Source: Colwellia sp. D2M02 (GTDB lineage: Bacteria > Pseudomonadota > Gammaproteobacteria > Enterobacterales > Alteromonadaceae). Taken from it: a stretch of 50,898 nucleotides of DNA. The DNA lies in NCBI RefSeq assembly GCF_018860755.1, contig NZ_JAHKPW010000040.1, forward strand, positions 1 to 50,898, given 5' to 3'. A program made the position numbers and the translations under genes. Below the pieces are notes generated by a model. That model saw only the letters and a list, made by a program, of their open reading frames with translations, searched no databases and had not been told where the DNA came from. Every line of letters begins with the position of its first letter. The stretch's first letter is position 1. Of this stretch, positions 38,266 to 45,979 are shown piece after piece.

Positions 38266-39441
38266 TTACTTAATAGTAACGTGCGGCGAACGCTTAACTA
38301 CGTCATCATTTAATTCAATACCAATCCCAGGTACTTCAGTAACTTGGAAAAATCCATCAACCGGTTGTGGATCTTGTATACATAACTCTCGGTTCCAGTC
38401 TTTAATTGCATAAGTATGATGTTCATGAATTAAGAAGTTAGGGATCGCAGTTTCTAAATGAAGCGAGGCTGCGGTTGCTACAGGCCCACCACAGACATGG
38501 GCTTGAATACGAATATCATATACATCAGCATAATCGCATACTTTTTTGGCTTCGGTAAAACCACCACATAAACCAACATCAGGTTGTAATACATCAATAC
38601 TTTGATCTTCAAAATAAGGACGTACATCCCAGCGGTGATATAATCGTTCACCGCCAGCAATAGGTACATTAACGTTATCTGATACTTTCTTATGTACTGC
38701 TGGGTTTAAGTAATTAACTGGCTCTTCATACATCATACAGTCAACTTCTTCGACTATTTTGCCCATTTGTATTGCTGAGGCTGCGCCCATTAATGAATGT
38801 GATTCAAAAATAATATCAACATCACTACCAACAGCATCGCGAATAGCACGTAGTCGGTCACCAAATAAACGTAATTGTGGACGGGTAAATAACTTAGTTC
38901 TGTCGAACGATGAACTACCGTCTAGGTTATAAACAATAGGGTCTACTTTCACCGCATCATAACCTTGAGCCACGGCTTTTAATGCTGCCTCGGCATATTC
39001 TGCAGGCTCAATAAGTTTTTTAATGTCGCTGTCCCAGTCAAACTGTAACTGACTTGCATAAGTGCGTAGTTTATCATTCACTTTACCGCCAAGTAATTGG
39101 TAAACAGGTACGCCTAACGCTTTACCTTTAATATCCCAAAGGGCGGTATCAATAGCGCTCATGGCTGAGTACAGTACAGGACCGCCACCTAGACCCCAAA
39201 AGCTCTCACGTAACATACGTGACCATAACAGTTCGGTATTAAAAGGGTTAAAACCAATAAGTACCGCTTCAGCGATTTCTTTAATCATTGCCGCAGCGGC
39301 ACTGTGACCCCAGTCGTACGCTAGCCCAGCCTCACCCACACCGCTAATACCTTCATCGGTATGAATACGAATAAAAACAGGGTTCCAAGCGGTACGCTTA
39401 GGGCAATGAATATCAAATACTTCAACATGGGTAATTTTCAT
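38266..39441 (-). CDS. Mandelate racemase/muconate lactonizing enzyme family protein, probable sugar-acid dehydratase
   Basis: A 391-residue enolase-superfamily protein starting MKITHVEVFDIHCPKRTAW. An upstream ATG at 39465 adds eight residues but has no ribosome binding site, whereas the ATG at 39441 has GAG seven bases before it. The capping domain covers about 1-125. The barrel shows KVDP, the metal ligands in FESHSL, MYEEPV and AGGERL, and a late QAHVCGGPVATAA block with a His that may serve as acid/base. This fits sugar-acid dehydratases such as galactonate or fuconate dehydratase, but the motif set does not decide the substrate. It is followed on the same strand by the class II aldolase gene's downstream neighbour position, so both form a minus-strand pair. 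Confidence 0.82.
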   Translation of the reverse strand: MKITHVEVFDIHCPKRTAWNPVFIRIHTDEGISGVGEAGLAYDWGHSAAAAMIKEIAEAVLIGFNPFNTELLWSRMLRESFWGLGGGPVLYSAMSAIDTALWDIKGKALGVPVYQLLGGKVNDKLRTYASQLQFDWDSDIKKLIEPAEYAEAALKAVAQGYDAVKVDPIVYNLDGSSSFDRTKLFTRPQLRLFGDRLRAIRDAVGSDVDIIFESHSLMGAASAIQMGKIVEEVDCMMYEEPVNYLNPAVHKKVSDNVNVPIAGGERLYHRWDVRPYFEDQSIDVLQPDVGLCGGFTEAKKVCDYADVYDIRIQAHVCGGPVATAASLHLETAIPNFLIHEHHTYAIKDWNRELCIQDPQPVDGFFQVTEVPGIGIELNDDVVKRSPHVTIK

Positions 39442-39577
39442 TTTATTCTCGGTCGTTATGTACATTATTAAGTTATCAGGCAGAGACTAACCAACGCTCT
39501 GCATAACCATTAATGTCGGTGTAAAAGTGAATATAAAAGCATAGTAATACTAATTAAAAATTATGACTTACTGTGCT

Positions 39578-40348
39578 TTACGTGGCAAAGTTAGGATCAT
39601 TTCGATAAACGCGACGCACCATGGCTGGCCATGCCTTTTGTCCGCCAGTTTCACCGCTATGAACAATATTGGCTTGCGCTTTAATCCCATCAATAATGCT
39701 TTGTGGCGCATAAATAGGCTTCATACCCGTTGCCATAACTTGTAACTGAACTTGGCAAGCACGGGTTAAGTCGTACATATGCATAAATGCATCACCAATA
39801 GTTTTCCCCATGGTAAGTGCGCCATGGTTACGCAGTAACATAAAGTTTTTATCGCCTAGGTCTTGTTGCAAGCGTAACCTTTCGTCATCGTTTACTGCTA
39901 ACCCTTCGTAATCGTGATAACTCATTGAGGCCAATGCAAACATTGAATATTGGCTTAAAGGTAATAAACCTTCAGCTAAACTGGCAACAGCAATGGTTTC
40001 ATTGGTATGTACGTGTAAAGCACAAATATCATCATGACGCACTTCATGCACGGCACTATGAATAGTGAAGCCCGCAGGGTTGATGGTAAACGGCGAGTCT
40101 TTATCGATCACATTACCTGCCATATCAATTTTGACTAAATTGGAGGCGGTGATTTCCTCAAATGCCATACCAAAAGCATTAATCAATACATGCTCAGTAT
40201 TAGGTATACGCACAGAAATATGGGTATGAATAAGATCGTCCCACCCATGCATTTGCAATAAACGGTAGCATGCAGCTAAATCAACACGTAACTGCCATTC
40301 TTGTTCTGATACTTTATTTTTTAAGTTTACTATTGGCAAATCATGCAC
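39578..40348 (-). CDS. Class II aldolase/adducin family protein
   Basis: A 256-residue member of the L-fuculose-phosphate aldolase-like family. Zinc-ligand motifs are HVHTNET (about 101-107) and RNHGALTMG (about 160-168). HTHISVRIPN near residue 43 is the family's THISVR block, and INPAGFTIHSAVHE precedes the metal site. The start is a GTG at 40348 with AAAGG nine bases upstream. It lies 136 bp upstream of the dehydratase on the same strand, so it may cleave or modify a product of that pathway. Many members without an acidic catalytic residue have unknown reactions. The family is firm; the reaction is not. Confidence 0.82.
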   Translation of the reverse strand: MHDLPIVNLKNKVSEQEWQLRVDLAACYRLLQMHGWDDLIHTHISVRIPNTEHVLINAFGMAFEEITASNLVKIDMAGNVIDKDSPFTINPAGFTIHSAVHEVRHDDICALHVHTNETIAVASLAEGLLPLSQYSMFALASMSYHDYEGLAVNDDERLRLQQDLGDKNFMLLRNHGALTMGKTIGDAFMHMYDLTRACQVQLQVMATGMKPIYAPQSIIDGIKAQANIVHSGETGGQKAWPAMVRRVYRNDPNFAT

Positions 40349-40425
40349 GGTATCAAGCCTTTAAATTATATAAGCGTCGTTATTTTCTAATTTTACCTGA
40401 TTGCTATAAATCAATAAAGTTGACT

Positions 40426-40599
40426 TTAGAACATCGCCTTAATTAACCCAGCAGTTAACGAAATAAAGACTAAAATCACTAAAATTTTTCCGTATTTACT
40501 TTGTTGCTTTTCATCAATAGGACTACCGAAACGCTCACCTAAAATCACCATTAGCGCCACAGCCCCAAAGACACAAGCTAGTATTATTAATAACGTCAT
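40426..40599 (-). CDS. Small membrane protein of 57 residues
   Basis: A 57-codon frame starting ATG at 40599 and ending TAA at 40426-40428. AAGGA lies seven bases before the ATG, a good ribosome binding site. The protein has two hydrophobic segments, LLIILACVFGAVALMVIL and ILVILVFISLTAGLIKAMF, joined by a charged loop (GERFGSPIDEKQQSKYG). This is a typical two-pass inner-membrane small protein. It lies just upstream of the class II aldolase gene on the same strand (77 bp) and is divergent from the ThrE-type exporter. I recognise no family. The coding call rests on the ribosome binding site, the membrane pattern and the clean reading frame. Confidence 0.6.
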   Translation of the reverse strand: MTLLIILACVFGAVALMVILGERFGSPIDEKQQSKYGKILVILVFISLTAGLIKAMF

Positions 40600-40696
40600 T
40601 TATATTTCCTTTTCATCATAAAATAAGTTTTTTATATCGTGATTTTGTAAAATCGATTACCATAGCACACAGTACCAGCAATTGCTCTTTACTCCT

Positions 40697-41923
40697 ATGT
40701 CACAAATAGATGATTTCCACCAAAAACGCCGTTTTATCATTCGCTTAGGGAAAGCGTTACATAAGTTAGGCTCCACCGCCTACCGTTTAGAAGATAACCT
40801 ATTATCGATAGCACACTTTCTTGATATTCGTGCGTCGTTTATTATCACCCCGACGGCATTGACCTTTATTTTATCTGATGAGGAAGATGTTCAGCAGTAT
40901 AATCACTTAATACGCGTTAAACCTGGCGATGTAGATTTAGGTTCATTAGCACGTATTGATGAACTCGTTGATGAACTCGTCAATGGTGAACGAACTTTAG
41001 ATGAAGCAATTGAACGATTAGATGAAATAAAAGATAAACCTGCTCCTTATGGTACGTTATTAACCTTTGTTGCTTTTGGCGCTTCTAGTGGCGCTTTTGC
41101 TATGCTAATGCATACTAGCTGGCACGATGTTTTTTGGGCTACGTTGCTCGGTTGGCTTATTTTTGGGTTTGTATTGTGGGCCGAACGTTCACGTAGAATG
41201 ACCGAATTACTTGAGCCACTATCAGCATTAGTCGCGGCACTGTTAGCCTCGCTCATTTCTATTTATGATCCTACGATAAATATCCCTATGGTTATTCTAT
41301 CAACCATTATTGTTTTTATCCCTGGGCTATCACTTACTGTTGGACTCTCTGAATTAGCAGCTCGGCACTTAATGTCGGGTACTGCACGTATAATGGATGG
41401 CGCGATGATGCTATTCAAACTTTATTTTGGCGCAGTCTTAGGTATGGCATTAGGTAAAGTACTATGGGGAGAAGCTGTTTTTGTTCAGCCAGAAACACTA
41501 CCTGTTTGGACTTCGTGGTTAGCGGTAACAACATTGTGTAGCTGCTTAGTTATTTTATTTAGAGTGCGAATAAAAGATGCGCCTTGGGGGATTATCTCAG
41601 GTTATATTGCCTTTGGTGGGAGTATATGGGCCAGTGAATATTTAGGTGTCGCTTTAGGGGCTTTTGTTGGTGCTTTTGCTTTAGGTTTATACAGTAATTT
41701 GTTTTCACGTATTATGAACTTACCATCAAGTATAGTACGCCTACTTGGCTTGGTTGTACTGGTACCGGGCTCTAAAGTTTACATTGGTTTAAATAGCGCT
41801 GTTTCTGGTCAACACATGCTTAATGTGCCGGATTTAGGCTCGCAAACATTTTTAATCTTTATGTCATTAGTTGCTGGAATTATTTTTTCTAACGCGGTTA
41901 TTCCCCACAGAAAAACTTTATAA
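40697..41923 (+). CDS. Threonine/serine exporter family protein (ThrE-like)
   Basis: A 408-residue membrane protein. The N-terminal soluble part (about 1-110) and first membrane block match the DUF1212 half (RFIIRLGKALHKLGSTAYRLE, ITPTALTFILSDE). The second half (about 265-408) matches DUF3815, giving roughly ten membrane helices in all, as in ThrE of Corynebacterium, which exports threonine and serine. The frame begins at a TTG (40682), but the ATG at 40697 (MSQIDDFHQKRR) is the likelier start; neither has a strong ribosome binding site. It is monocistronic, with a 13-bp hairpin after it. The substrate is inferred from the family only. Confidence 0.85.
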   Translation: MSQIDDFHQKRRFIIRLGKALHKLGSTAYRLEDNLLSIAHFLDIRASFIITPTALTFILSDEEDVQQYNHLIRVKPGDVDLGSLARIDELVDELVNGERTLDEAIERLDEIKDKPAPYGTLLTFVAFGASSGAFAMLMHTSWHDVFWATLLGWLIFGFVLWAERSRRMTELLEPLSALVAALLASLISIYDPTINIPMVILSTIIVFIPGLSLTVGLSELAARHLMSGTARIMDGAMMLFKLYFGAVLGMALGKVLWGEAVFVQPETLPVWTSWLAVTTLCSCLVILFRVRIKDAPWGIISGYIAFGGSIWASEYLGVALGAFVGAFALGLYSNLFSRIMNLPSSIVRLLGLVVLVPGSKVYIGLNSAVSGQHMLNVPDLGSQTFLIFMSLVAGIIFSNAVIPHRKTL

Positions 41924-41948
41924 CCGTTCAAAACGTCAGCAATTACTT

Positions 41949-41983
41949 AGTGTTTGTTATTAATATTATAAATAACAAACACT
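41949..41983. other. Perfect 13-bp inverted repeat after the exporter gene
   Basis: AGTGTTTGTTATT (41949-41961) is the exact reverse complement of 41971-41983, with a 9-nt AT loop. It lies 25 nt after the exporter stop codon. No T-run follows, so it is either a weak 3' end structure or a binding-site palindrome. Confidence 0.4.
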
Positions 41984-42117
41984 AACAAATACTCCTCTAT
42001 TACCCCTTCGGCTCAGTAAGATGTCCCCCTTTTTCTTTCTAAATACAATTCGAGTTAAACTAAAAATATTTAACCTTTAGGCTATACTTGATACAGAGTC
42101 CTCTGAAAGATAGCCGT

Positions 42118-42990
42118 ATGTCTACTAAAATGTTGTTACTGCTAGTCTCATTTAACTTCTATGCTTATGCTACTAGCCCTCCCATTATTAATATCACCAT
42201 TGAAGCTGATATATACGACTATACACAGGAAATATTAGCGGGTAAGTCCCCTTTAGAAATAGATGACTTTTCTGGCGAGCATGCACAACGTGATGTAATT
42301 GAAGTTATTTTAGTGCAACAAGCTTTGGCGTTAGGTGGAATTGAGCTTAACTTCCAGTTTACCACTGGCCATTATGATTCAAGAAACATAAGACTATTGC
42401 AACAAGGGTTGCTATTAATTAACTTTGATTCTATGTGGCTTTCTTCTGTTGAAAGGCTTCAAGAAGATATATATATCTCCGATCCCTTAATACGTAAAGG
42501 GGAGTACTGGGCAGGGTTATATACGTCAGTAGAAAAAGTAAACACCTTAAAAATAAACTCATTAGCTGACTTACAACAGTTAACTATAACGTCAAATAAA
42601 CATTGGCCCGTAGATTGGGAAACGCTATCAAAAATAAAACCTAAAAAGCTTATTCACCAAGAAGAGTGGGTCTCTATGGCAAAACTGGTAAGTTTAGGCT
42701 GGATTGATATCATGCTAGCCCCTTTTACTCATAGTAAACCTTTTAGCTATCAGGGTGAGCAGTACAAAATAATGGCAATAGAAGGAGTGAAAATAGCTTT
42801 AAATGACAGTAGACATATTATTGTTTCTAAAAAGCACCCTTATGGAGAAAGAACGTTTAATGCCCTACAGAAAGGTTTAAAAATCTTACGAAAACGCGGC
42901 ACAATAACCAAAGCTTATCAACAATCAGGCTTTTTTAATGAGCAGGTTAAAAATTGGCATATCATTAATGCTGAGATGCTAAATGACTGA
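42118..42990 (+). CDS. Periplasmic substrate-binding-like protein
   Basis: A 290-residue exported protein starting MSTKMLLLLVSFNFYAYA with a signal peptide of about 18 residues. A TTG at 42088 would add ten residues before the signal and is not preferred. The mature part resembles the type 2 periplasmic binding (SBP_bac_3-like) fold: an early DVIEVILVQQALALGG helix, SDPLIRKGEYWAGL in the hinge region, LADLQQLTI, and GERTFNALQKGLKILRKRG near the end. No permease or ATPase gene accompanies it, so it may be an orphan sensor or binding protein rather than a transporter part. The function is not known. Confidence 0.6.
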   Translation: MSTKMLLLLVSFNFYAYATSPPIINITIEADIYDYTQEILAGKSPLEIDDFSGEHAQRDVIEVILVQQALALGGIELNFQFTTGHYDSRNIRLLQQGLLLINFDSMWLSSVERLQEDIYISDPLIRKGEYWAGLYTSVEKVNTLKINSLADLQQLTITSNKHWPVDWETLSKIKPKKLIHQEEWVSMAKLVSLGWIDIMLAPFTHSKPFSYQGEQYKIMAIEGVKIALNDSRHIIVSKKHPYGERTFNALQKGLKILRKRGTITKAYQQSGFFNEQVKNWHIINAEMLND

Positions 42991-43314
42991 ATAAAGATCT
43001 AACGAGTAAAATTAACTTATGTGTAATCCATAAAATATAACGTTCAGCCAATGCCTCCTGTTAAGACTTCCTGTTAATTCTTGGTTATTACTCACTCATT
43101 AATTAATTAAATTTTTTAATTGAATCTAAAAACTAGATTTTAATAAAAAACGATTTAATACAACAATTTGAAATAAAAACATTCCCAGTACAGCAAAGAC
43201 GCAATACCTCAACATAGTAACACCAACAAAAACCTTATTGATAACAATTACCATTAAGGTTATTATGTAGTTCTATTAATTACACAATTGTAAGCAATCA
43301 ACGACCTATAAATT
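42991..43314. other. Intergenic region upstream of bfd
   Basis: This AT-rich interval has no gene. Apart from the Fur-like site at 43240-43258, I see only AT-rich repeats such as the TTAATTAATTAA stretch near 43098, with no strong hairpin. Confidence 0.4.
43240..43258 (+). promoter_or_regulatory. Candidate Fur box upstream of bfd
   Basis: GATAACAATTACCATTAAG agrees with 13 of 19 positions of the classical Fur site GATAATGATAATCATTATC. It lies 57 nt upstream of the bfd start codon, a suitable place to overlap the promoter. bfd is repressed by Fur in several gammaproteobacteria. The match is moderate in AT-rich DNA. Confidence 0.4.
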
Positions 43315-43509
43315 ATGTATATCTGTATTTGTCATGGTGTTACTGATACACAAATAGAAGCAGCCATTGAGAATGGCTCTACAACCTTACAACAGCTCAA
43401 TAAAGAGCTAAAGGTTGGATCTCAATGCGGAAAATGCTGTCAGTGCACAAAACGCGTATTGAATAAAAAGTTAAACCAAATAGCAGTGCAAGAATTGCAA
43501 GTGGCGTAA
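43315..43509 (+). CDS. bfd: Bacterioferritin-associated ferredoxin
   Basis: Bfd is a small [2Fe-2S] protein that docks on bacterioferritin and passes electrons to the haem, reducing the stored iron so that it is released. The 64-residue protein shows the cluster cysteines Cys4 and Cys6 (YICICHGVT) and Cys38 and Cys41 (GSQCGKCC), in the helix-turn-helix frame of the BFD-like family. It converges on the two bacterioferritin genes with only 12 bp between stop codons. A Fur-like site lies upstream, consistent with induction under iron limitation. Confidence 0.92.
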   Translation: MYICICHGVTDTQIEAAIENGSTTLQQLNKELKVGSQCGKCCQCTKRVLNKKLNQIAVQELQVA

Positions 43510-43521
43510 GTCAGCTAATGT

Positions 43522-43995
43522 TTAATCAGCCTTCATCATTGACTGTAAATAGTTTTCTATACCCGCATTATCAATAATATATTGCTGTGCCTCAATCCAG
43601 TCGATTTGCTCTTCAACCTTTTCTAATAAGTCCTCCCCTAAATCACGACTAATATAGTCTTGGGCTTTTTCACTTTCGCTAATAAGCAGTTGCAATGATT
43701 CCCTAGAAACATATTCTAAATCCATATTAGCTTGCAACATTTCACTGGTGTGCTCACCAATACGTAAGCGACCTAAATCTTGTAAATTAGGTAACCCTTC
43801 TAGAAATAATATTCTTTCAATCAAATCATCTGCTTGTTTCATTTTTTCAATAGAGATTTTATAGTCTGCTTTATTAAGCCCGTTAAGCCCCCAATTTTTA
43901 TACATTCTAGCGTGTAAAAAATATTGATTAATGGCTATTAATTCAATGCCTAACGCCTTATTGAGTAAGGCTATAATACGAGTATTACCTTTCAT
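43522..43995 (-). CDS. Bacterioferritin, haem-binding subunit lacking a ferroxidase centre
   Basis: A 157-residue bacterioferritin aligned without gaps to E. coli Bfr through residue 130. Met52, the axial haem ligand, is kept. Of the six ferroxidase ligands only Glu18 and Glu94 remain: position 51 is Lys, 54 is Gln, 127 is Val and 130 is Gln. It should therefore bind haem between subunits and accept electrons from Bfd but not oxidise iron. This is the partner type seen in two-subunit bacterioferritins such as those of Neisseria and Pseudomonas putida. The gene is 12 bp downstream of the other bfr gene and convergent with bfd. Confidence 0.9.
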   Translation of the reverse strand: MKGNTRIIALLNKALGIELIAINQYFLHARMYKNWGLNGLNKADYKISIEKMKQADDLIERILFLEGLPNLQDLGRLRIGEHTSEMLQANMDLEYVSRESLQLLISESEKAQDYISRDLGEDLLEKVEEQIDWIEAQQYIIDNAGIENYLQSMMKAD

Positions 43996-44007
43996 ATTTT
44001 AACTCCT

Positions 44008-44493
44008 TTAACCTGGTAAGTGACTACCCATATAAGATTGAATATAATTTTGTAAGCCAATTTTATCGATTAAGCCAAGTTGCTTCTCTAACCAATAAAC
44101 ATGGTCCTCTTCGGTATCTACCAGTAACTTTTCTAGCATTTCCCGACTTTGATAATCTCCTTCACTTTCACATAAACTAATACAATCTTTTAGCGCTGAA
44201 ACCACTTCCATTTCTAAGATTAAATCGTTCTTCAGCATTGAAGGTACGTCATTACCAATAATTAAATCGCGTCTGTCTTTTAGATTAGGCGTGCCTTCTA
44301 AAAATAATATGCGTTTTATTAGCGCATCCGCATGGGTAATTTCTTCTTGCATTTCATGATCTAACTGATCAAATAGCTTATCTAAGCCCCAGTCTTGATA
44401 CATACGTGAATGAATAAAATATTGATCTATTGCTGCTAACTCATTATGTAACAGCGCATTCAAGCTCGAAATCACTTTGCTATTGCCTTTCAT
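44008..44493 (-). CDS. Bacterioferritin, ferroxidase subunit without haem ligand
   Basis: A 161-residue bacterioferritin starting MKGNSKVISSLNALL; GGAGAGGG lies just before the ATG at 44493, and a longer frame to 44571 is not family-like. The ferroxidase ligands Glu18, Glu51, His54 and Glu94 are present, as are Glu128 and His131, which equal Glu127 and His130 of E. coli after a one-residue insertion. Position 52 is Ile instead of Met, so the haem ligand is missing. It would oxidise and deposit iron while its operon partner supplies haem. It is the first gene of the bfr pair, and the two are presumably co-assembled in 24-mers. Confidence 0.9.
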   Translation of the reverse strand: MKGNSKVISSLNALLHNELAAIDQYFIHSRMYQDWGLDKLFDQLDHEMQEEITHADALIKRILFLEGTPNLKDRRDLIIGNDVPSMLKNDLILEMEVVSALKDCISLCESEGDYQSREMLEKLLVDTEEDHVYWLEKQLGLIDKIGLQNYIQSYMGSHLPG

Positions 44494-44633
44494 GTCCCTC
44501 TCCAAAAATTTAAAAGTAAACACTTTAAGGCTAGTTGATAAACAATTATTTTTCGAATAAAAAAACAACAAAAACTTAATTAACCTTCTATTTTATAAGT
44601 GAAAATTATTACTATTAAGATTATTAATATACT

Positions 44634-44893
44634 CGGGCTGTTGATCTTTCACGGTTAAATTTTGTTCGTTCTAAAAGGACTTTAATCGCGGCGAGTAGCG
44701 TGTAGCCTAGTCACTCTAAGCAAATACTGCTCAACAAAGCGTAAAACGCTTTTAGCCGACCCCTTCGGCAGCGTTTGTTAGTCATTTTTACAGCGTTATC
44801 GCCTTTTTAGTTAACGCTACATGACAAAGGCTCTGCTTTGTATAAATACCTAACAATTCGCTGCAAAAATAATCTCGAAAGAGCAACAGCCCC
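44634..44893. mobile_element. MITE-like element with terminal inverted repeats
   Basis: A 260-bp non-coding element. Its left end (GGGCTGTTGATCTTTC) and the reverse complement of its right end (GGGCTGTTGCTCTTTC) form an imperfect terminal inverted repeat of about 28 bp. Inside are three hairpins: AAAGCGT/ACGCTTT (44736-44752), GCCGA/TCGGC (44755-44769) and ACAAAG/CTTTGT (44824-44841). No ORF is present. The same left end recurs at 50863. It lies between the bfr operon and the cobalamin riboswitch. No clear target duplication is seen. It is probably mobilised by a transposase encoded elsewhere; I cannot name the family. Confidence 0.7.
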
Positions 44894-44949
44894 TAATAAA
44901 ATAAAACTATTTCACTTCAATCGACATAAGCCTGTAAGTCGCTACTTAC

Positions 44950-45110
44950 CAGTCAAAGATTGTCAGTATCTAACATTAAGGATACAATTGACGTGAATAT
45001 ACCCTTGCTCTTAGCGAAGATGGGCGAAGCCATCACTGTACCCGCAACTGTGAATGATTTTTGAGCGAAGAAGCTTCATGATCAAAGTCAGATAGCTAAG
45101 CAAACAACAT
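44950..45110 (+). promoter_or_regulatory. Cobalamin riboswitch
   Basis: The conserved core ACTGTACCCGCAACTGTGAA (45035-45054) matches the CCCGCAACTGTGA block of adenosylcobalamin riboswitches. It follows a GATGG/CCATC hairpin (45019-45034) in the expected place, and AAGTCAGATAGC (45085-45096) corresponds to the 3' AGTCAGGATAC-like block. A 5' stem (GTCAGTATC with GATAC..TGAC) lies at about 44961-44993. A small CGTG/CACG hairpin with GCGGG in its loop (45123-45138) lies close to the btuD start, a plausible expression-platform element that could mask the ribosome binding site. It should repress btuD-btuC-cobO-btuF when B12 is plentiful. The boundaries are approximate. Confidence 0.85.
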
Positions 45111-45145
45111 TATCATTATTACCGTGCGGGAAAACACGAGCGCCT

Positions 45146-45979
45146 ATGTCAGCACTACTCAATGTCAGCCAATTAAACTGGCGCACTAGCCATACTTGTA
45201 TTTTGCAAGATATTTCCTTAACGATTACCAAAGGCGAAGTCATTGGTATTATTGGTCCAAATGGTGCTGGCAAAACAAGTTTATTACGCTGTTTAATCAA
45301 CCAGAATAATATACTCACAAAAAGTGGCTTGTCAGGCTCCGTACACTTAAAGAATAAAAATATTATTAACTACTCCACTAAAGAGTTAGCGCAACACTTT
45401 GCTTTGGTGATGCAAAAACCTGACCCTATCTTTGCCTTATCTGTACAAGATGTATTAAAAATGGGTTTGTTACCTCATAAATCGATTTTTTCATTAGAGA
45501 GCGATCACGACCGCGGAAAAATTAATAACGCGTTAAGCAAAGTTGGTTTACTCCATATGCTAAACAACAATTTTGCAACGCTATCAGGGGGGGAGCAACA
45601 AAGAGTATTAATAGCCCGCGCCTTAGTGCAATCGCCACAAATTCTGATATTAGATGAGCCAACTAACCATTTAGATGCATTCTATCAACATCAGTTATTA
45701 CATCTGATCAGCAAACTTAATATCACAGTCATTATGACAGTACACGACCTTAATTTGGCCAGTAGCTATTGTCAGCGATTATTACTCCTTAACAAAGGGA
45801 AACTCATTAGTGATGGCACACCCGAGCAAGTTTTAACCGAGACACAATTGCACAATGCCTTTGGCTTACCATGCCAGCAAAAAGTCAATGAAATTACCGG
45901 CTCTACTCAGGTTTCTTTTTACTTACCTGAAACTCAACATGCCAACAATACCAGTACGGTGAATACTCACCATGAATAA
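45146..45979 (+). CDS. btuD: Vitamin B12 ABC transporter ATP-binding protein BtuD
   Basis: A 277-residue ABC ATPase with Walker A GPNGAGKTS (about 37-45), signature LSGGEQQRV, Walker B ILILDEPTNHLD and the H-loop in TVHDLN. It belongs to the FepC/BtuD class that powers uptake of metal chelates and cobalamin across the inner membrane. The riboswitch upstream and the permease, adenosyltransferase and binding protein genes downstream identify the substrate as a corrinoid. Its 3' end overlaps btuC by 8 bp. The ribosome binding site is weak, in line with control by the riboswitch. Confidence 0.9.
   Translation: MSALLNVSQLNWRTSHTCILQDISLTITKGEVIGIIGPNGAGKTSLLRCLINQNNILTKSGLSGSVHLKNKNIINYSTKELAQHFALVMQKPDPIFALSVQDVLKMGLLPHKSIFSLESDHDRGKINNALSKVGLLHMLNNNFATLSGGEQQRVLIARALVQSPQILILDEPTNHLDAFYQHQLLHLISKLNITVIMTVHDLNLASSYCQRLLLLNKGKLISDGTPEQVLTETQLHNAFGLPCQQKVNEITGSTQVSFYLPETQHANNTSTVNTHHE

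Noticed and set aside
44494-44571. Longer N-terminus for the ferroxidase bacterioferritin subunit
   Set aside because: The extra 26 residues are not bacterioferritin-like, and a strong ribosome binding site precedes the MKGN start at 44493.
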